Below, one piece after another: positions 1 through 8,789 of a stretch of 64,000 bases of DNA. The first letter of the stretch is position 1; the number at the start of each line of letters is the position of its first letter. This DNA comes from an uncultured Croceitalea sp. (GTDB taxonomy: Bacteria > Bacteroidota > Bacteroidia > Flavobacteriales > Flavobacteriaceae), in NCBI GenBank assembly GCA_947503285.1, contig CANNDD010000004.1:124001-188000 (forward strand). The letters are read 5' to 3'. Both the position numbers and the translations under genes were made by a program. The notes under the pieces are model-generated. The model saw only the letters and a program-made list of their open reading frames with translations, was not told the origin of the DNA and made no database searches.

Positions 1-720
1 GGCTTTCGAGATTACCGGGGCGGCGGTCGCAGTTCAGCCCGTGAGACGGCTAGTAGGGTAGTGGCCGGGGCTATTGCCAAGCAATTTCTAAAAGGGGTAC
101 AAATCAATGCATTTGTCTCACAAGTGGGTAGCTTAAAATTGGAAACGCCTTACCAAGAATTGGATTTTAAGGCGATTGAATCCAATGCCGTTCGATGTCC
201 TGATACCGTTACGGCAGCTAAAATGGAGGAATACATCAAATCCATCAAAAAACAAGGTGATACCATTGGGGGTGTTATCAGTTGTGTGGTTCAAAATGTA
301 CCGATTGGTCTTGGGGAGCCTGTTTTTGACAAACTGCATGCAGAACTTGGCAAGGCCATGCTTTCCATTAATGCCGTCAAAGGGTTTGAATACGGTAGCG
401 GATTTGCCGGCGTTGAGATGAAGGGCAGCGAGCACAACGATCAGTACAACAGTGATGGCAGTACCCGTAGCAATTTAAGTGGAGGCATACAAGGCGGTAT
501 CAGCAATGGCATGGATATTTATTTTAAAGTGGCTTTTAAACCTGTAGCAACGGTTTTACAAGCCTATGATACCATTGATAAAGAGGGAAACAAAGTGACA
601 ACTCAAGGTAAGGGTAGGCACGATCCTTGTGTAGTACCTCGGGCAGTACCAATTGTGGAAGCAATGGCGGCCTTGGTTTTGGCCGATCATACCCTTTTGG
701 CCAGAACAAATAAGGTTTGA
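1..720 (+). CDS. aroC: Chorismate synthase, C-terminal part (5' end outside window)
   Basis: This enzyme converts 5-enolpyruvylshikimate-3-phosphate to chorismate, the last step of the shikimate pathway, using reduced FMN. The frame is open from base 1, which encodes [19 protein letters not shown], the family's Arg-rich signature. It continues through the GDTIGG, GLGEP and [12 protein letters not shown] segments and ends near residue 239 of the visible part. The HNDQY and [11 protein letters not shown] stretches also match the family. The 5' third of the gene lies before the window. A GTG at base 61 is internal and not a real start. Identification is from direct motif recognition and is firm. 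Confidence 0.95.
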   Translation, partial: GFRDYRGGGRSSARETASRVVAGAIAKQFLKGVQINAFVSQVGSLKLETPYQELDFKAIESNAVRCPDTVTAAKMEEYIKSIKKQGDTIGGVISCVVQNVPIGLGEPVFDKLHAELGKAMLSINAVKGFEYGSGFAGVEMKGSEHNDQYNSDGSTRSNLSGGIQGGISNGMDIYFKVAFKPVATVLQAYDTIDKEGNKVTTQGKGRHDPCVVPRAVPIVEAMAALVLADHTLLARTNKV

Positions 721-859
721 TACAATATTTAGGGCATACCTCCAATTTCTTATTTTCCTAATTATATAAAAATCCCATTTCGTGAATTTTATGGAACAAG
801 TATAAATGCAATACTTGGTCCATAATCTTTGAAGTTGTATTTGTTTTCGATTTTTGTAT

Positions 860-907
860 TTGAGTTTAAACTTGAATTTGAACTTGAGCTCGTACTTGAG
901 TTTGAAC
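860..907. repeat. Four 12-bp imperfect tandem repeats upstream of the symporter gene
   Basis: The units TTGAGTTTAAAC, TTGAATTTGAAC, TTGAGCTCGTAC and TTGAGTTTGAAC follow one another without gaps. They end 40 bases before the symporter start codon, so they could belong to its promoter or leader. No function is known to me. Confidence 0.7.
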
Positions 908-947
908 TTCTTACTTTAAATAGTATCTTACCTCGCAAATTTCTACT

Positions 948-2273
948 ATGCGTAAACTTGAACTTCATTGGAAAATCCTGATTGGGATGGTCCTGGGTAT
1001 TCTATTTGGATTTTTGATGACCGGGTTTGATTGGGGCGCTTCATTCGTTGGGGACTGGATACAGCCCTTAGGAACCATCTTCGTAAAGCTTTTGAAGCTC
1101 ATCGCCATACCGCTCATCATAGCCTCCTTGGTAAAAGGAATATCTGATTTGAAGGACATTTCGAAGTTTCGAAACATCGGTCTAAGAACCATAGGCATTT
1201 ACATCGTCACTACCGTAGTTGCGATTACCATCGGTTTGGTTTTGGTAAATATCGTACAACCTGGCAACGGTATTTCTGAAGAAACGGTCACTAAATTGAC
1301 CGATACGTATGCCGGTTCTGAAGGTGTTACCAAAAAAATGGATGAGGCCATGAAGCAAAAGGGTAGCGGACCACTTCAATTTTTGGTCGATATGGTTCCC
1401 GACAATGCCCTAAAGGCGATGAGTGATAACGGTTTGATGTTGCAAGTCATTTTCTTTACCATTTTTCTAGGTATTTCGATGTTATTGATTGGGGAAAAAA
1501 GGGCAAAACCCCTAAAAGATTTTTTTGACTCCCTAAATGACGTCGTGCTTAAAATGGTCGATTTGATCATGCTTTCGGCACCTTATGCCGTTTTTGCACT
1601 TTTGGCAGGTGTAGTCGTTTCATCGAGTGATCCAGATTTATTGCTTGCCTTACTTAAATATTCCGCTACAGTCGTGGTCGGGTTACTATTGATGATCGTA
1701 TTTTATGGCATCGTTGTGGGTACGGTGACCAAGAAAAATCCATTTTGGTTTTTAAAACAGATGAGTCCTGCGCAACTTCTGGCGTTTTCGACCAGTTCAA
1801 GTGCCGCCACCTTACCTGTGACCATGGAGCGTGTGGAAGAACACATAGGGGTTGATAAAGAAGTCTCCAGTTTTGTATTGCCCGTAGGGGCTACCATCAA
1901 TATGGATGGCACAAGCCTGTACCAAGGTGTGGCCGCAGTATTTATTTCGCAAGCTCTGGGATTTGACTTAACTTTAGGTGATCAGTTGACCATTGTCTTG
2001 ACCGCATTGTTGGCCTCTATAGGCTCCGCGGCGGTACCTGGGGCTGGTATGGTCATGTTGGTGATCGTTTTAGAGGCCATTGGTTTTCCTGCCGACAAAC
2101 TGGCCATCGGGTTGGCCCTCATTTTCGCAGTGGATCGACCGTTGGATATGTGCCGGACGGTCGTCAATGTTACCGGGGATGCCACGGTTTCCATGGTAGT
2201 GGCCAAATCAGTGGGTAAATTGGGAAAACCAAAAATCAAAGAATGGGATGACCATTACGAGGAAGTAAAGTAA
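948..2273 (+). CDS. Dicarboxylate/amino acid:cation symporter (DAACS family)
   Basis: This is a secondary transporter of the GltP/DctA type that imports acidic amino acids or C4-dicarboxylates with Na+ or H+ across the inner membrane. The 441-residue length is usual. Family signatures are present: the serine-rich reentrant loop STSSSAATLPVT, the NMDGTSLYQG motif of the seventh helix, and the second reentrant loop ending GSAAVPGAG. Many hydrophobic segments are visible. It stands alone, 20 bp before the ATP-grasp operon on the same strand, so read-through into that operon is possible. Substrate cannot be decided from sequence; glutamate or aspartate would suit the downstream glutamate-related enzyme. 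Confidence 0.93.
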   Translation: MRKLELHWKILIGMVLGILFGFLMTGFDWGASFVGDWIQPLGTIFVKLLKLIAIPLIIASLVKGISDLKDISKFRNIGLRTIGIYIVTTVVAITIGLVLVNIVQPGNGISEETVTKLTDTYAGSEGVTKKMDEAMKQKGSGPLQFLVDMVPDNALKAMSDNGLMLQVIFFTIFLGISMLLIGEKRAKPLKDFFDSLNDVVLKMVDLIMLSAPYAVFALLAGVVVSSSDPDLLLALLKYSATVVVGLLLMIVFYGIVVGTVTKKNPFWFLKQMSPAQLLAFSTSSSAATLPVTMERVEEHIGVDKEVSSFVLPVGATINMDGTSLYQGVAAVFISQALGFDLTLGDQLTIVLTALLASIGSAAVPGAGMVMLVIVLEAIGFPADKLAIGLALIFAVDRPLDMCRTVVNVTGDATVSMVVAKSVGKLGKPKIKEWDDHYEEVK

Positions 2274-2292
2274 ATTATCAAAAATAACAACC

Positions 2293-3324
2293 ATGAACAT
2301 CTGCTTTTTAATGTACCCATGGGAAGAGATCGACCCTGAAAACGACACTAGTCTAGCTTTAATACATGAATGTGTAAAACGGGGGCATGGTGTGGCACTG
2401 TGCAGTCCGGCTAATCTCACGATTCGCAATAGTGTTACCAACGCTTTTTGTACAGTGGTCGATAAAATGGAAAAAGTCTCCAGTAATTTAAAGACCTTTT
2501 ACAAGCAGGCCAACTTACGGGAAGAGATGTTGCCTTTGGCCGGTTTTGACGTCATCTTCATGAGGGCCAATCCACCTTTGGATCCCTTAATGCTCAACTT
2601 TTTGGATTCCGTAAAGGATGATGTCTTTATCGTAAATTCCCTACAAGGGTTGAGAGAGGCCAATAACAAACTGTATACAGCCGCTTTTGGGGATAGTCAT
2701 AGTAATATCATTCCGGTTACCCACGTATCCAAGAACAAGAATTATTTGGTGCGACAAATCAAGGAATCAGCTGCAGATAAGATGATTTTGAAGCCGCTTA
2801 ACGGCTTTGGCGGTTCAGGGGTCATTCTGATTGAGAAGTCTGCAATGAGCAATATCAAATCATTATTGGATTTTTATGTAACCAATTCAGATGGAACCTC
2901 TAACTATGTCATACTTCAAGAATATATTGAAGGTGCTGACCAAGGGGATGTCCGTATTCTTTTATTGAATGGAGAACCCATTGGCGCCATGAAAAGGGTG
3001 CCTGGCAATGATGACCATCGTTCCAATGTTTCTGCTGGGGGTTCCGTAGCAAAACATAGTCTGAGTAAACAAGAAAAAGCATTGTGCAAACAAATAGGCC
3101 CCAAATTGGTCAAAGATGGCCTTTATTTCGTAGGCATCGATGTTATAGGGGGCAAGCTGGTCGAGGTCAATGTAATGTCACCGGGGGGAATTACCTACAT
3201 GAATAAAGTCTATAAGACCAAAATACAATGTAAGGTCATCGACTTTATCGAAAGTAAGGTCCTAGATAAACTGGAAGCTTTTAATCGAAGGTCACGTCTA
3301 CGTAACGAAGTGCAGAATGCTTAA
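2293..3324 (+). CDS. ATP-grasp ligase, glutathione synthetase-like
   Basis: ATP-grasp enzymes join a carboxylate to an amine or thiol through an acyl-phosphate. This 343-residue protein has the prokaryotic glutathione-synthetase layout: an N-terminal Rossmann-like region (MNICFLMYPWEEIDPENDTS), a nucleotide-binding glycine loop KPLNGFGGSGVILIEK near residue 165, the acidic ILQEYIEGADQGDVRI strand, and VEVNVMSPGG near the C-terminus, which carries metal ligands. Its last 8 bp overlap the next gene, so the two are translationally coupled. Flavobacteria usually lack a full glutathione pathway, and no gshA-like gene is visible here, so a different peptide or amino-acid substrate is likely (inference). 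Confidence 0.85.
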   Translation: MNICFLMYPWEEIDPENDTSLALIHECVKRGHGVALCSPANLTIRNSVTNAFCTVVDKMEKVSSNLKTFYKQANLREEMLPLAGFDVIFMRANPPLDPLMLNFLDSVKDDVFIVNSLQGLREANNKLYTAAFGDSHSNIIPVTHVSKNKNYLVRQIKESAADKMILKPLNGFGGSGVILIEKSAMSNIKSLLDFYVTNSDGTSNYVILQEYIEGADQGDVRILLLNGEPIGAMKRVPGNDDHRSNVSAGGSVAKHSLSKQEKALCKQIGPKLVKDGLYFVGIDVIGGKLVEVNVMSPGGITYMNKVYKTKIQCKVIDFIESKVLDKLEAFNRRSRLRNEVQNA

Positions 3325-4141
3325 GCTTTCCGTAGCTCAGATTATTTCAAAAATTGAGATGGAACAGCCCTTTGAGGCTGTTTCAGATGATTATTCCTTT
3401 ACCTTAAAGGTTGCGGAGTATGTGCCCTTTGTCTGTGGCGCGGTTCACGACGGTCACCAATTCAGAAAATCACTTTGGGACAATTGTTTGCATACGGAAT
3501 ACGAACGTTGGTATGAGGAAGATCCTTGTACGAAACAAATGGTACGATCACAACCTATAGTTATTGCAGGCTGTGACAGCCGTTTTGAATACGATCTAAA
3601 CCGCCCGCCTGAAACTGCCATTTTTGATACGGCATGGGGCAAAAAGCTATGGAAAAACCCACTTCCAATAAAAGAAAAGGAGCATAGCCTTAAAAAACAT
3701 GAATGTTTCTACCAAGTGGTGCATGCGCTCATCACCAAACTGGAATCCCTGCACGATAATGTCATCGTTTATGATATGCACAGCTACAATTGGAAACGAT
3801 GGGATAGGGAAGTACCCACTTGGAATTTGGGCACAAGTAATATTGATAACCAACGTTTTGGGGGAATCGTGGAGCAGTGGCGATCAAAATTGGGGAGTAT
3901 CGAATTGCCCTACGATATTCCACAGACGGCCTTGGTCAATGATACCTTTCAGGGTAATGGCTATTTTTTAAAATACATCACCAAGAACTTTAAGGATACT
4001 TTGGTACTGGCCACAGAAATTTCCAAGGTCTATTGTGATGAGTCAACGGGTATTATTTATCCCGAAGTGGTAAAAACCGTTGAAGAACGACTAAAACAAT
4101 TGATACCTTTACAGACTGAAGAATTTTTGGCCCAACTATGA
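3317..4141 (+). CDS. N-formylglutamate amidohydrolase-like protein
   Basis: The family hydrolyses N-formyl-L-glutamate to glutamate and formate (HutG type) or related N-acyl amino acids, using zinc. The 274-residue protein shows the expected elements: VPFVCGAVHDGHQF near residue 35, DCSRFEYDLNRPPE-like text (CDSRFEYDLNR) near 93, VIVYDMHSYNW near 150, and a LVNDTFQGNGYFLKY segment near 213. No histidine-degradation genes flank it, so a hut role is not supported. It overlaps the ATP-grasp gene by 8 bp and the DUF1704 gene by 4 bp (ATGA). Its real substrate is probably made or used by these two partners. Confidence 0.85.
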   Translation: MLKLSVAQIISKIEMEQPFEAVSDDYSFTLKVAEYVPFVCGAVHDGHQFRKSLWDNCLHTEYERWYEEDPCTKQMVRSQPIVIAGCDSRFEYDLNRPPETAIFDTAWGKKLWKNPLPIKEKEHSLKKHECFYQVVHALITKLESLHDNVIVYDMHSYNWKRWDREVPTWNLGTSNIDNQRFGGIVEQWRSKLGSIELPYDIPQTALVNDTFQGNGYFLKYITKNFKDTLVLATEISKVYCDESTGIIYPEVVKTVEERLKQLIPLQTEEFLAQL

Positions 4142-5310
4142 TTCCGGTAAAACAACAAAACGAGCTGCAACGGCAATATCCCGCACTTTTCGATATTGAT
4201 TCCAACTTGAATCGATTGGTGAAGCGTATTGAATTGTTAAGCTATGTGAACCCATTGAATACCGAGAAAGAAAAGCATCGCTTTTTTGCTTCAAAATGCA
4301 CTTGTGAGCCTGAATTCAAATATCCAAAACTCAAATTTGACCCGTACAAGTTGCAGCGGTTGTTTTTTTCGCAGCGCTTAGACCGTATCGAAGACGATAC
4401 CATTCGAAAATTTTACCAAGAGGTGGTGTATTACTACGCCAATATGATCCAATGTATCGAAACTATAGGTAGGGGCAAAAAATTCTACTACAACTCCCTA
4501 AGGGTACATGGTACCCCAACGGAGAAAGATGTGGACAATGCCCGTTTCATCTTACATTACAAAGATGAACCAGCATCTTCCGATATGGATAAGGTATATT
4601 CCCCAGAAGAGGCCAAAACCTATTTTGAAGAATTTGCGCAGCAATACGATTTTCCGTTGAACATTCGGTTTTCAGTGCATATTGCAGCCGACGCTATGGT
4701 TAGCAATGCCACTAAGACCCTTTTCATAAAAAAGAACAGCAAATTCAGTAAAAATCAGCTGTTGACCCTGGCGAATCATGAAATTGGGGTTCATTTGGTC
4801 ACCACCTACAATGGACTACAACAGCCCTTGGCCATTTTTTCAAACGGATTGCCAAAAAATGTGGAAACCCAAGAAGGTCTGGCCGTGCTTAGTGAATATA
4901 TGGGCGGGGCATTGACCCTTAAGCGTTTAAAAGAGCTGGCATATCGTGTCATGGCAGCAGACAGCTTGATCAAGGGCTATTCCTTTGCCGATACCTATGA
5001 TTTGATTCATGGGCAGTACAAGCTGAACCGCGACGAGGCCTTTGCAATAACACTCCGCGCACATCGCGGTGGGGGGTTTACCAAAGACCGCTTGTACCTA
5101 AGTGGACTTCGAAAAATCTACAGGCGCTATCAAAACGAAGAACCTTTGGATGTTCTATTAACTGGTAAAGTAGCATTAGATAACGAACAGTCTATCAATT
5201 ACATGAAGTCATTAGGTTTGGTTAAACCAATTACACACAAAAGCCACTCTTTCAAACAAAAACTGAATACCAATGCTACATTGGATTTTATTCTGAATAA
5301 TTTAAAGTAG
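4138..5310 (+). CDS. DUF1704 zinc metallopeptidase-like protein (QEGLA-motif, MATCAP-like)
   Basis: The DUF1704 family includes bacterial proteins annotated as flavohemoglobin-expression-modulating QEGLA proteins and the animal tubulin-detyrosinating carboxypeptidases MATCAP1/2. The family's proposed zinc site is intact: H214-E215-I-G-V-H219 and Q245-E246-G-L-A, giving an HExxxH plus downstream Glu arrangement. Length (390 aa) fits. It has no signal peptide and should be cytoplasmic. It is the last gene of a three-gene operon with an ATP-grasp ligase and an amidohydrolase. Peptidase activity is known for the animal relatives; activity here is inferred from the conserved ligands. Confidence 0.85.
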   Translation: MIPVKQQNELQRQYPALFDIDSNLNRLVKRIELLSYVNPLNTEKEKHRFFASKCTCEPEFKYPKLKFDPYKLQRLFFSQRLDRIEDDTIRKFYQEVVYYYANMIQCIETIGRGKKFYYNSLRVHGTPTEKDVDNARFILHYKDEPASSDMDKVYSPEEAKTYFEEFAQQYDFPLNIRFSVHIAADAMVSNATKTLFIKKNSKFSKNQLLTLANHEIGVHLVTTYNGLQQPLAIFSNGLPKNVETQEGLAVLSEYMGGALTLKRLKELAYRVMAADSLIKGYSFADTYDLIHGQYKLNRDEAFAITLRAHRGGGFTKDRLYLSGLRKIYRRYQNEEPLDVLLTGKVALDNEQSINYMKSLGLVKPITHKSHSFKQKLNTNATLDFILNNLK

Positions 5311-5447
5311 CACAAATTCAACTTAAGGGTCATCGACTTCGTTCAGTGTAAACTATAGTCGAGAGGTTATATAATAAGGTCTCGACCGCAACTGTATGCC
5401 GGAAGGGCAAGCTAAGTTGACAATACGAAATGACGACACTTACATTC

Positions 5448-7475
5448 TTAAAGCGAAATATACCTGCCCCTAGGATATTTTACTTGAAACGAAAAGCTCT
5501 CCGTTTTGGTTTCTTGGGGTTGTAGTTCCATTTTCCAAGTAAGCAACCCTTTCTTTACATCGTAATCTGCAGTATTCGTTACAACATCGGTTACTTTTAT
5601 TTCTTTTTGCTGTGATTTGGGAATACGATCCACCAATTTCAAGTCAATAGCTATTCCCTTATTGTTTTTGACCTCTAAATTGTAGGTACGATCCAAAATA
5701 CGGTTACTTCCGGTAAAGGATTTACTCTTAAAGTTACGCTCTTGTTCTCGGGTAACGGTAATATTCGGGTCGATACCCAAAGAAAGTACCATTTCCTTTT
5801 TTGTGGTATAGGGGTCTAATACGGTCTTACCAGCATAAGTACCCTCAAAATAGATGTTGGCCTCTCCAGGTAAAAGTTGGTGTTGCTCCCAATTGCTAAA
5901 ACTAGCCGTTAGAAATACATTTTCATTGATAATAGGGGTCGCAAAGTACTCGTATGTCGCTGGTAGTTTAAACGTATTGATTTCGATGGCGGTAATATCG
6001 TTATCGGAAGGGATGGAATATGATTTTTTGATGGCAAACTCCGTTTTGGTGGCCCCTTCGCTGGTACTGCTTTTTTTAGTGGTAATAACGACTACTCCAG
6101 AAACCCCACGACTTCCATATAGTGCCGAAGCATCAGCACCTTTCAAAATATCAATGGATTGAATTTCATTGGCATCCAAATCCCCCTCAGTGAAACCATC
6201 TATTGGCACTCCGTCAATAATGTAGAGGGGCTCATTGGATGAAATGGAATTTGTACCACGTACTCGTATCCCAGGCGCACGACCAGAAACAGCACCGGAA
6301 GCACCATATCCTATTACAACTACTTCTTCCAGAGACTCGACACTCTCTTCCATATTCAAATTAATTATAGAGGAATATAAGGGCACTTCTTGCGAATGCA
6401 TCCCTAGGTAAGAAAAACTTAATTCTTGTCCAAAAGGCACTTCCAATTCATAGTTGCCATCAAAATCGGTTTGGGTACCCTTGTTGGTTCCTTTTATAAT
6501 AACACTGACACCGGGTAGGGGTTGACCCGAAGCGTCGGTGACTGTACCGGCCACTTTTTTAACACTCGGATTAAAGGCATAGCCTTTTTTCTTTTGTGAC
6601 GGACGATACCTTTTGGTATAAGCTGATGTGAAATTGAGGTAATGGGCCTCAAGTTTGGGCTTACTGATATTGTATTCCGGATTTCCAGTAGAAAGTATGA
6701 CATTCACATTGTCCCAATCTTTTCCAGTGTTTTGATATACATTGGCTTTATAGGCAAGCTTTAAGGGTGCATTTAGTTTTGTGGATTTGATATTATAATT
6801 CGGTACCCAACCAGCATCATTGACCAAATATTTCAAAGTTACGGAAAGGGAGGTGGCAATAGGGGCATCAAATGTAATGGTGATTTCACCTTGTTCTTTT
6901 TCCGGGGCATTGTTAGTTTCGGCCAATTGCTTTTGTAACGCTTTTGTTTGTAACCTCAATTCATTGATCTTTAGATTGGTTTCAAAGATTTCGTTTTTGA
7001 TGGCAGTAATGCGTTCCCGGTAGTATTGACTGATCTCTTTTACTTTTTCTAAGCTCAATGCCTGATTGTCGGTACTGACCATACGATTGGTGGTAATCAC
7101 CTTCTCTTCTTCTTCCAAACCATGGATCTGATTTTTCAATAAAGCGATTTCATGTTCCAACTGTATAAATTGGTCTTCCCATTGCTTGAGTAGTGGGTCG
7201 CTTTCTGATTTTTCGAGATAATTGATATCGTAGGCAATGGACAGAATGGAAACGGCATTGAGTCCAGAGACTTGAATGCTACTTTCATCAATTTTATGGG
7301 AAAGCCCTGTGAACACTACTTCATTGGAACCTTCTTTCAAAAGGCAGGTAGCTGTTCGGGTGATTTCAGCACCGCTTAAATACACGGTGACCTTCTTGAT
7401 TTCAGAAGGAATTTTTAGGTCATTGGCCAAAAGAAGGCCAGGAATAAGAACTACAAATGCGATTAGACTTTTCAT
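5448..7475 (-). CDS. DUF4139 (MuiA-like) protein with inserted carboxypeptidase-regulatory and TonB-plug-like domains
   Basis: A signal peptide (residues 1-17) indicates export. Residues ~20-90 resemble the DUF4140 N-terminal domain and ~95-190 form a charged coiled coil. DUF4139 starts near 200 but is interrupted: residues ~306-376 form a CarboxypepD_reg-like beta-sandwich (AGTVTDASGQPLPGVSV) and ~384-468 closely resemble the SusC-type plug (PLYIIDGVPIDG, EIQSIDILKGADASALYGSRG, VVVITTKK). DUF4139 sequence resumes at ~478 and runs to the end. There is no TonB-dependent beta-barrel. Total length is 675 aa, longer than a plain family member. Function is unknown; the chimaera suggests interaction with outer-membrane transport components. 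Confidence 0.85.
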   Translation of the reverse strand: MKSLIAFVVLIPGLLLANDLKIPSEIKKVTVYLSGAEITRTATCLLKEGSNEVVFTGLSHKIDESSIQVSGLNAVSILSIAYDINYLEKSESDPLLKQWEDQFIQLEHEIALLKNQIHGLEEEEKVITTNRMVSTDNQALSLEKVKEISQYYRERITAIKNEIFETNLKINELRLQTKALQKQLAETNNAPEKEQGEITITFDAPIATSLSVTLKYLVNDAGWVPNYNIKSTKLNAPLKLAYKANVYQNTGKDWDNVNVILSTGNPEYNISKPKLEAHYLNFTSAYTKRYRPSQKKKGYAFNPSVKKVAGTVTDASGQPLPGVSVIIKGTNKGTQTDFDGNYELEVPFGQELSFSYLGMHSQEVPLYSSIINLNMEESVESLEEVVVIGYGASGAVSGRAPGIRVRGTNSISSNEPLYIIDGVPIDGFTEGDLDANEIQSIDILKGADASALYGSRGVSGVVVITTKKSSTSEGATKTEFAIKKSYSIPSDNDITAIEINTFKLPATYEYFATPIINENVFLTASFSNWEQHQLLPGEANIYFEGTYAGKTVLDPYTTKKEMVLSLGIDPNITVTREQERNFKSKSFTGSNRILDRTYNLEVKNNKGIAIDLKLVDRIPKSQQKEIKVTDVVTNTADYDVKKGLLTWKMELQPQETKTESFSFQVKYPRGRYISL

Positions 7476-7582
7476 GAGGGTCAGTTTAGAATTTAAACCA
7501 AACTTCCATTGAAAAACTTGTTTTGAAAATTAACAATGATCAATCGTGCCTATTGGGCTAGGGAAGGGGTGCTTTGAATGAG

Positions 7583-7990
7583 TCAGCCCAAAAATTTAGC
7601 TTGTAACTCGGGAGTGGGAATCATACAGGCGTCTTTTCGGCCAAACCACCGATAGCGGTAACGGGCCACGAAATCGTAAATGGCATTACGAATTGGTGTG
7701 GGAATCCATTTAAGTATAGAAAACAGTGTCCAAAGGCCACCAAATTCACTACTGATCTGTAATATAGCATCAGACTTGATGTAATACGCAACTCCGGGTT
7801 CCACCAAAATGATGGAATCGGTCTTTGAAGTATTGATACCCCGTTCCGCAATCATTTGTTCCCCAATGTCACTTTGTAAGGGTGCATACCGAAAGGTGTC
7901 TTTTTTATCCCGCTTGATGACAAATTGAATAGCGCCGTTGCACAGGTTACAGACCCCATCAAAAAGAATTATTTTTTTGCCTTCTTCCAC
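7583..7990 (-). CDS. Thiol-disulfide oxidoreductase DCC family protein (DUF393)
   Basis: A small 135-residue protein beginning with the family hallmark FDGVCNLCNGAIQFVIKRD, in which the D-x-x-C-x-x-C motif is the putative redox centre. The RYAPLQS and WFGRKDACMIPTPE segments also match. It has no signal peptide. The family is thioredoxin-fold-like, but its substrates are unknown. It lies apart from its neighbours by about 100 bp on each side and is probably monocistronic. Confidence 0.9.
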   Translation of the reverse strand: MEEGKKIILFDGVCNLCNGAIQFVIKRDKKDTFRYAPLQSDIGEQMIAERGINTSKTDSIILVEPGVAYYIKSDAILQISSEFGGLWTLFSILKWIPTPIRNAIYDFVARYRYRWFGRKDACMIPTPELQAKFLG

Positions 7991-8096
7991 GTTGTAAAGA
8001 TACCACTGGGTATGCGGAAAGCCTATTTTTTAGGAAGGATTTAAGAATCTAAGGCCATGGGTTCTTTTAAAGGTTATTTGATAATGATACAAATAA

Positions 8097-8789
8097 TTAC
8101 AATTGCCTATTCAGAAACCCCGTAAAAAGCACCTCCATATTACTCAGGAGTACTTGATATTCTTCAGATTGGGTAAGTGTTTTTAAAGCCTCTTGATTGC
8201 CTCTCAAAACGACGAGGCTGTCCATCACACAAGGCACTTTTTGTTCCTCTTCCTTTTGAACCACTAAATTGGCCTGAATGGTTCCGCCATAGAAAAGTTC
8301 TACGGAATGGGAAACAGCCAAATCAGTTACGCTCTCCCAAAACGAAGCGGATCTGGGAGCCGAACCAAAGTATTGTAGTAGATAGTTGGTTTTACCATCA
8401 AGCGGCTTCTCCGTTAGTTGGTGCATCTTAGAAAAACCAAAGGAAAACTTTTGAAGGGCCTTATTCCGTAACAGACTGCTCAATTGAAAGACTTTGTTTT
8501 CGACCAAGTTCTTGAAATGATGCCCTGAAGGATAGCGCACAATAAGCAGGGTATCGCGTTCGCCGATCCCATTCTCAGTAAGTTGGCCTTTAAAAATAGC
8601 TTGGGCGCCATTGGCACGGGCAATTTTACCAGCTATCTTGGTATATAGGGCATAAAGCCATGGCCGCTTGCAATAGAACCAGTTGATGGCATATATGGGA
8701 TTTTCCAAATCAGCGGTTTCGTCCACTCCGCGAATCAAAATCTTTGTGGTAGCTGAAATCCCACATTCGATGTTAGGTTGGTTTGTCAT
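8097..8789 (-). CDS. Uncharacterised protein with a DUF1330-like segment
   Basis: A 230-residue cytoplasmic protein without signal peptide or membrane segment. The stretch LIVRYPSGHHFKNLVENKVF near residue 83 resembles the core of DUF1330/EthD dimeric alpha-beta barrels, and a second similar half may follow. Its start codon overlaps the stop codon of the molybdopterin oxidoreductase gene by 4 bp, so the two are co-translated and probably share a task. I do not recognise a named function; possible roles are small-molecule binding or assistance to the oxidoreductase. Confidence 0.6.
   Translation of the reverse strand: MTNQPNIECGISATTKILIRGVDETADLENPIYAINWFYCKRPWLYALYTKIAGKIARANGAQAIFKGQLTENGIGERDTLLIVRYPSGHHFKNLVENKVFQLSSLLRNKALQKFSFGFSKMHQLTEKPLDGKTNYLLQYFGSAPRSASFWESVTDLAVSHSVELFYGGTIQANLVVQKEEEQKVPCVMDSLVVLRGNQEALKTLTQSEEYQVLLSNMEVLFTGFLNRQL

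Noticed and set aside
2293-3324. Glutathione synthetase (gshB) proper
   Set aside because: No glutamate-cysteine ligase nearby and the operon context differs; only the superfamily call is safe.
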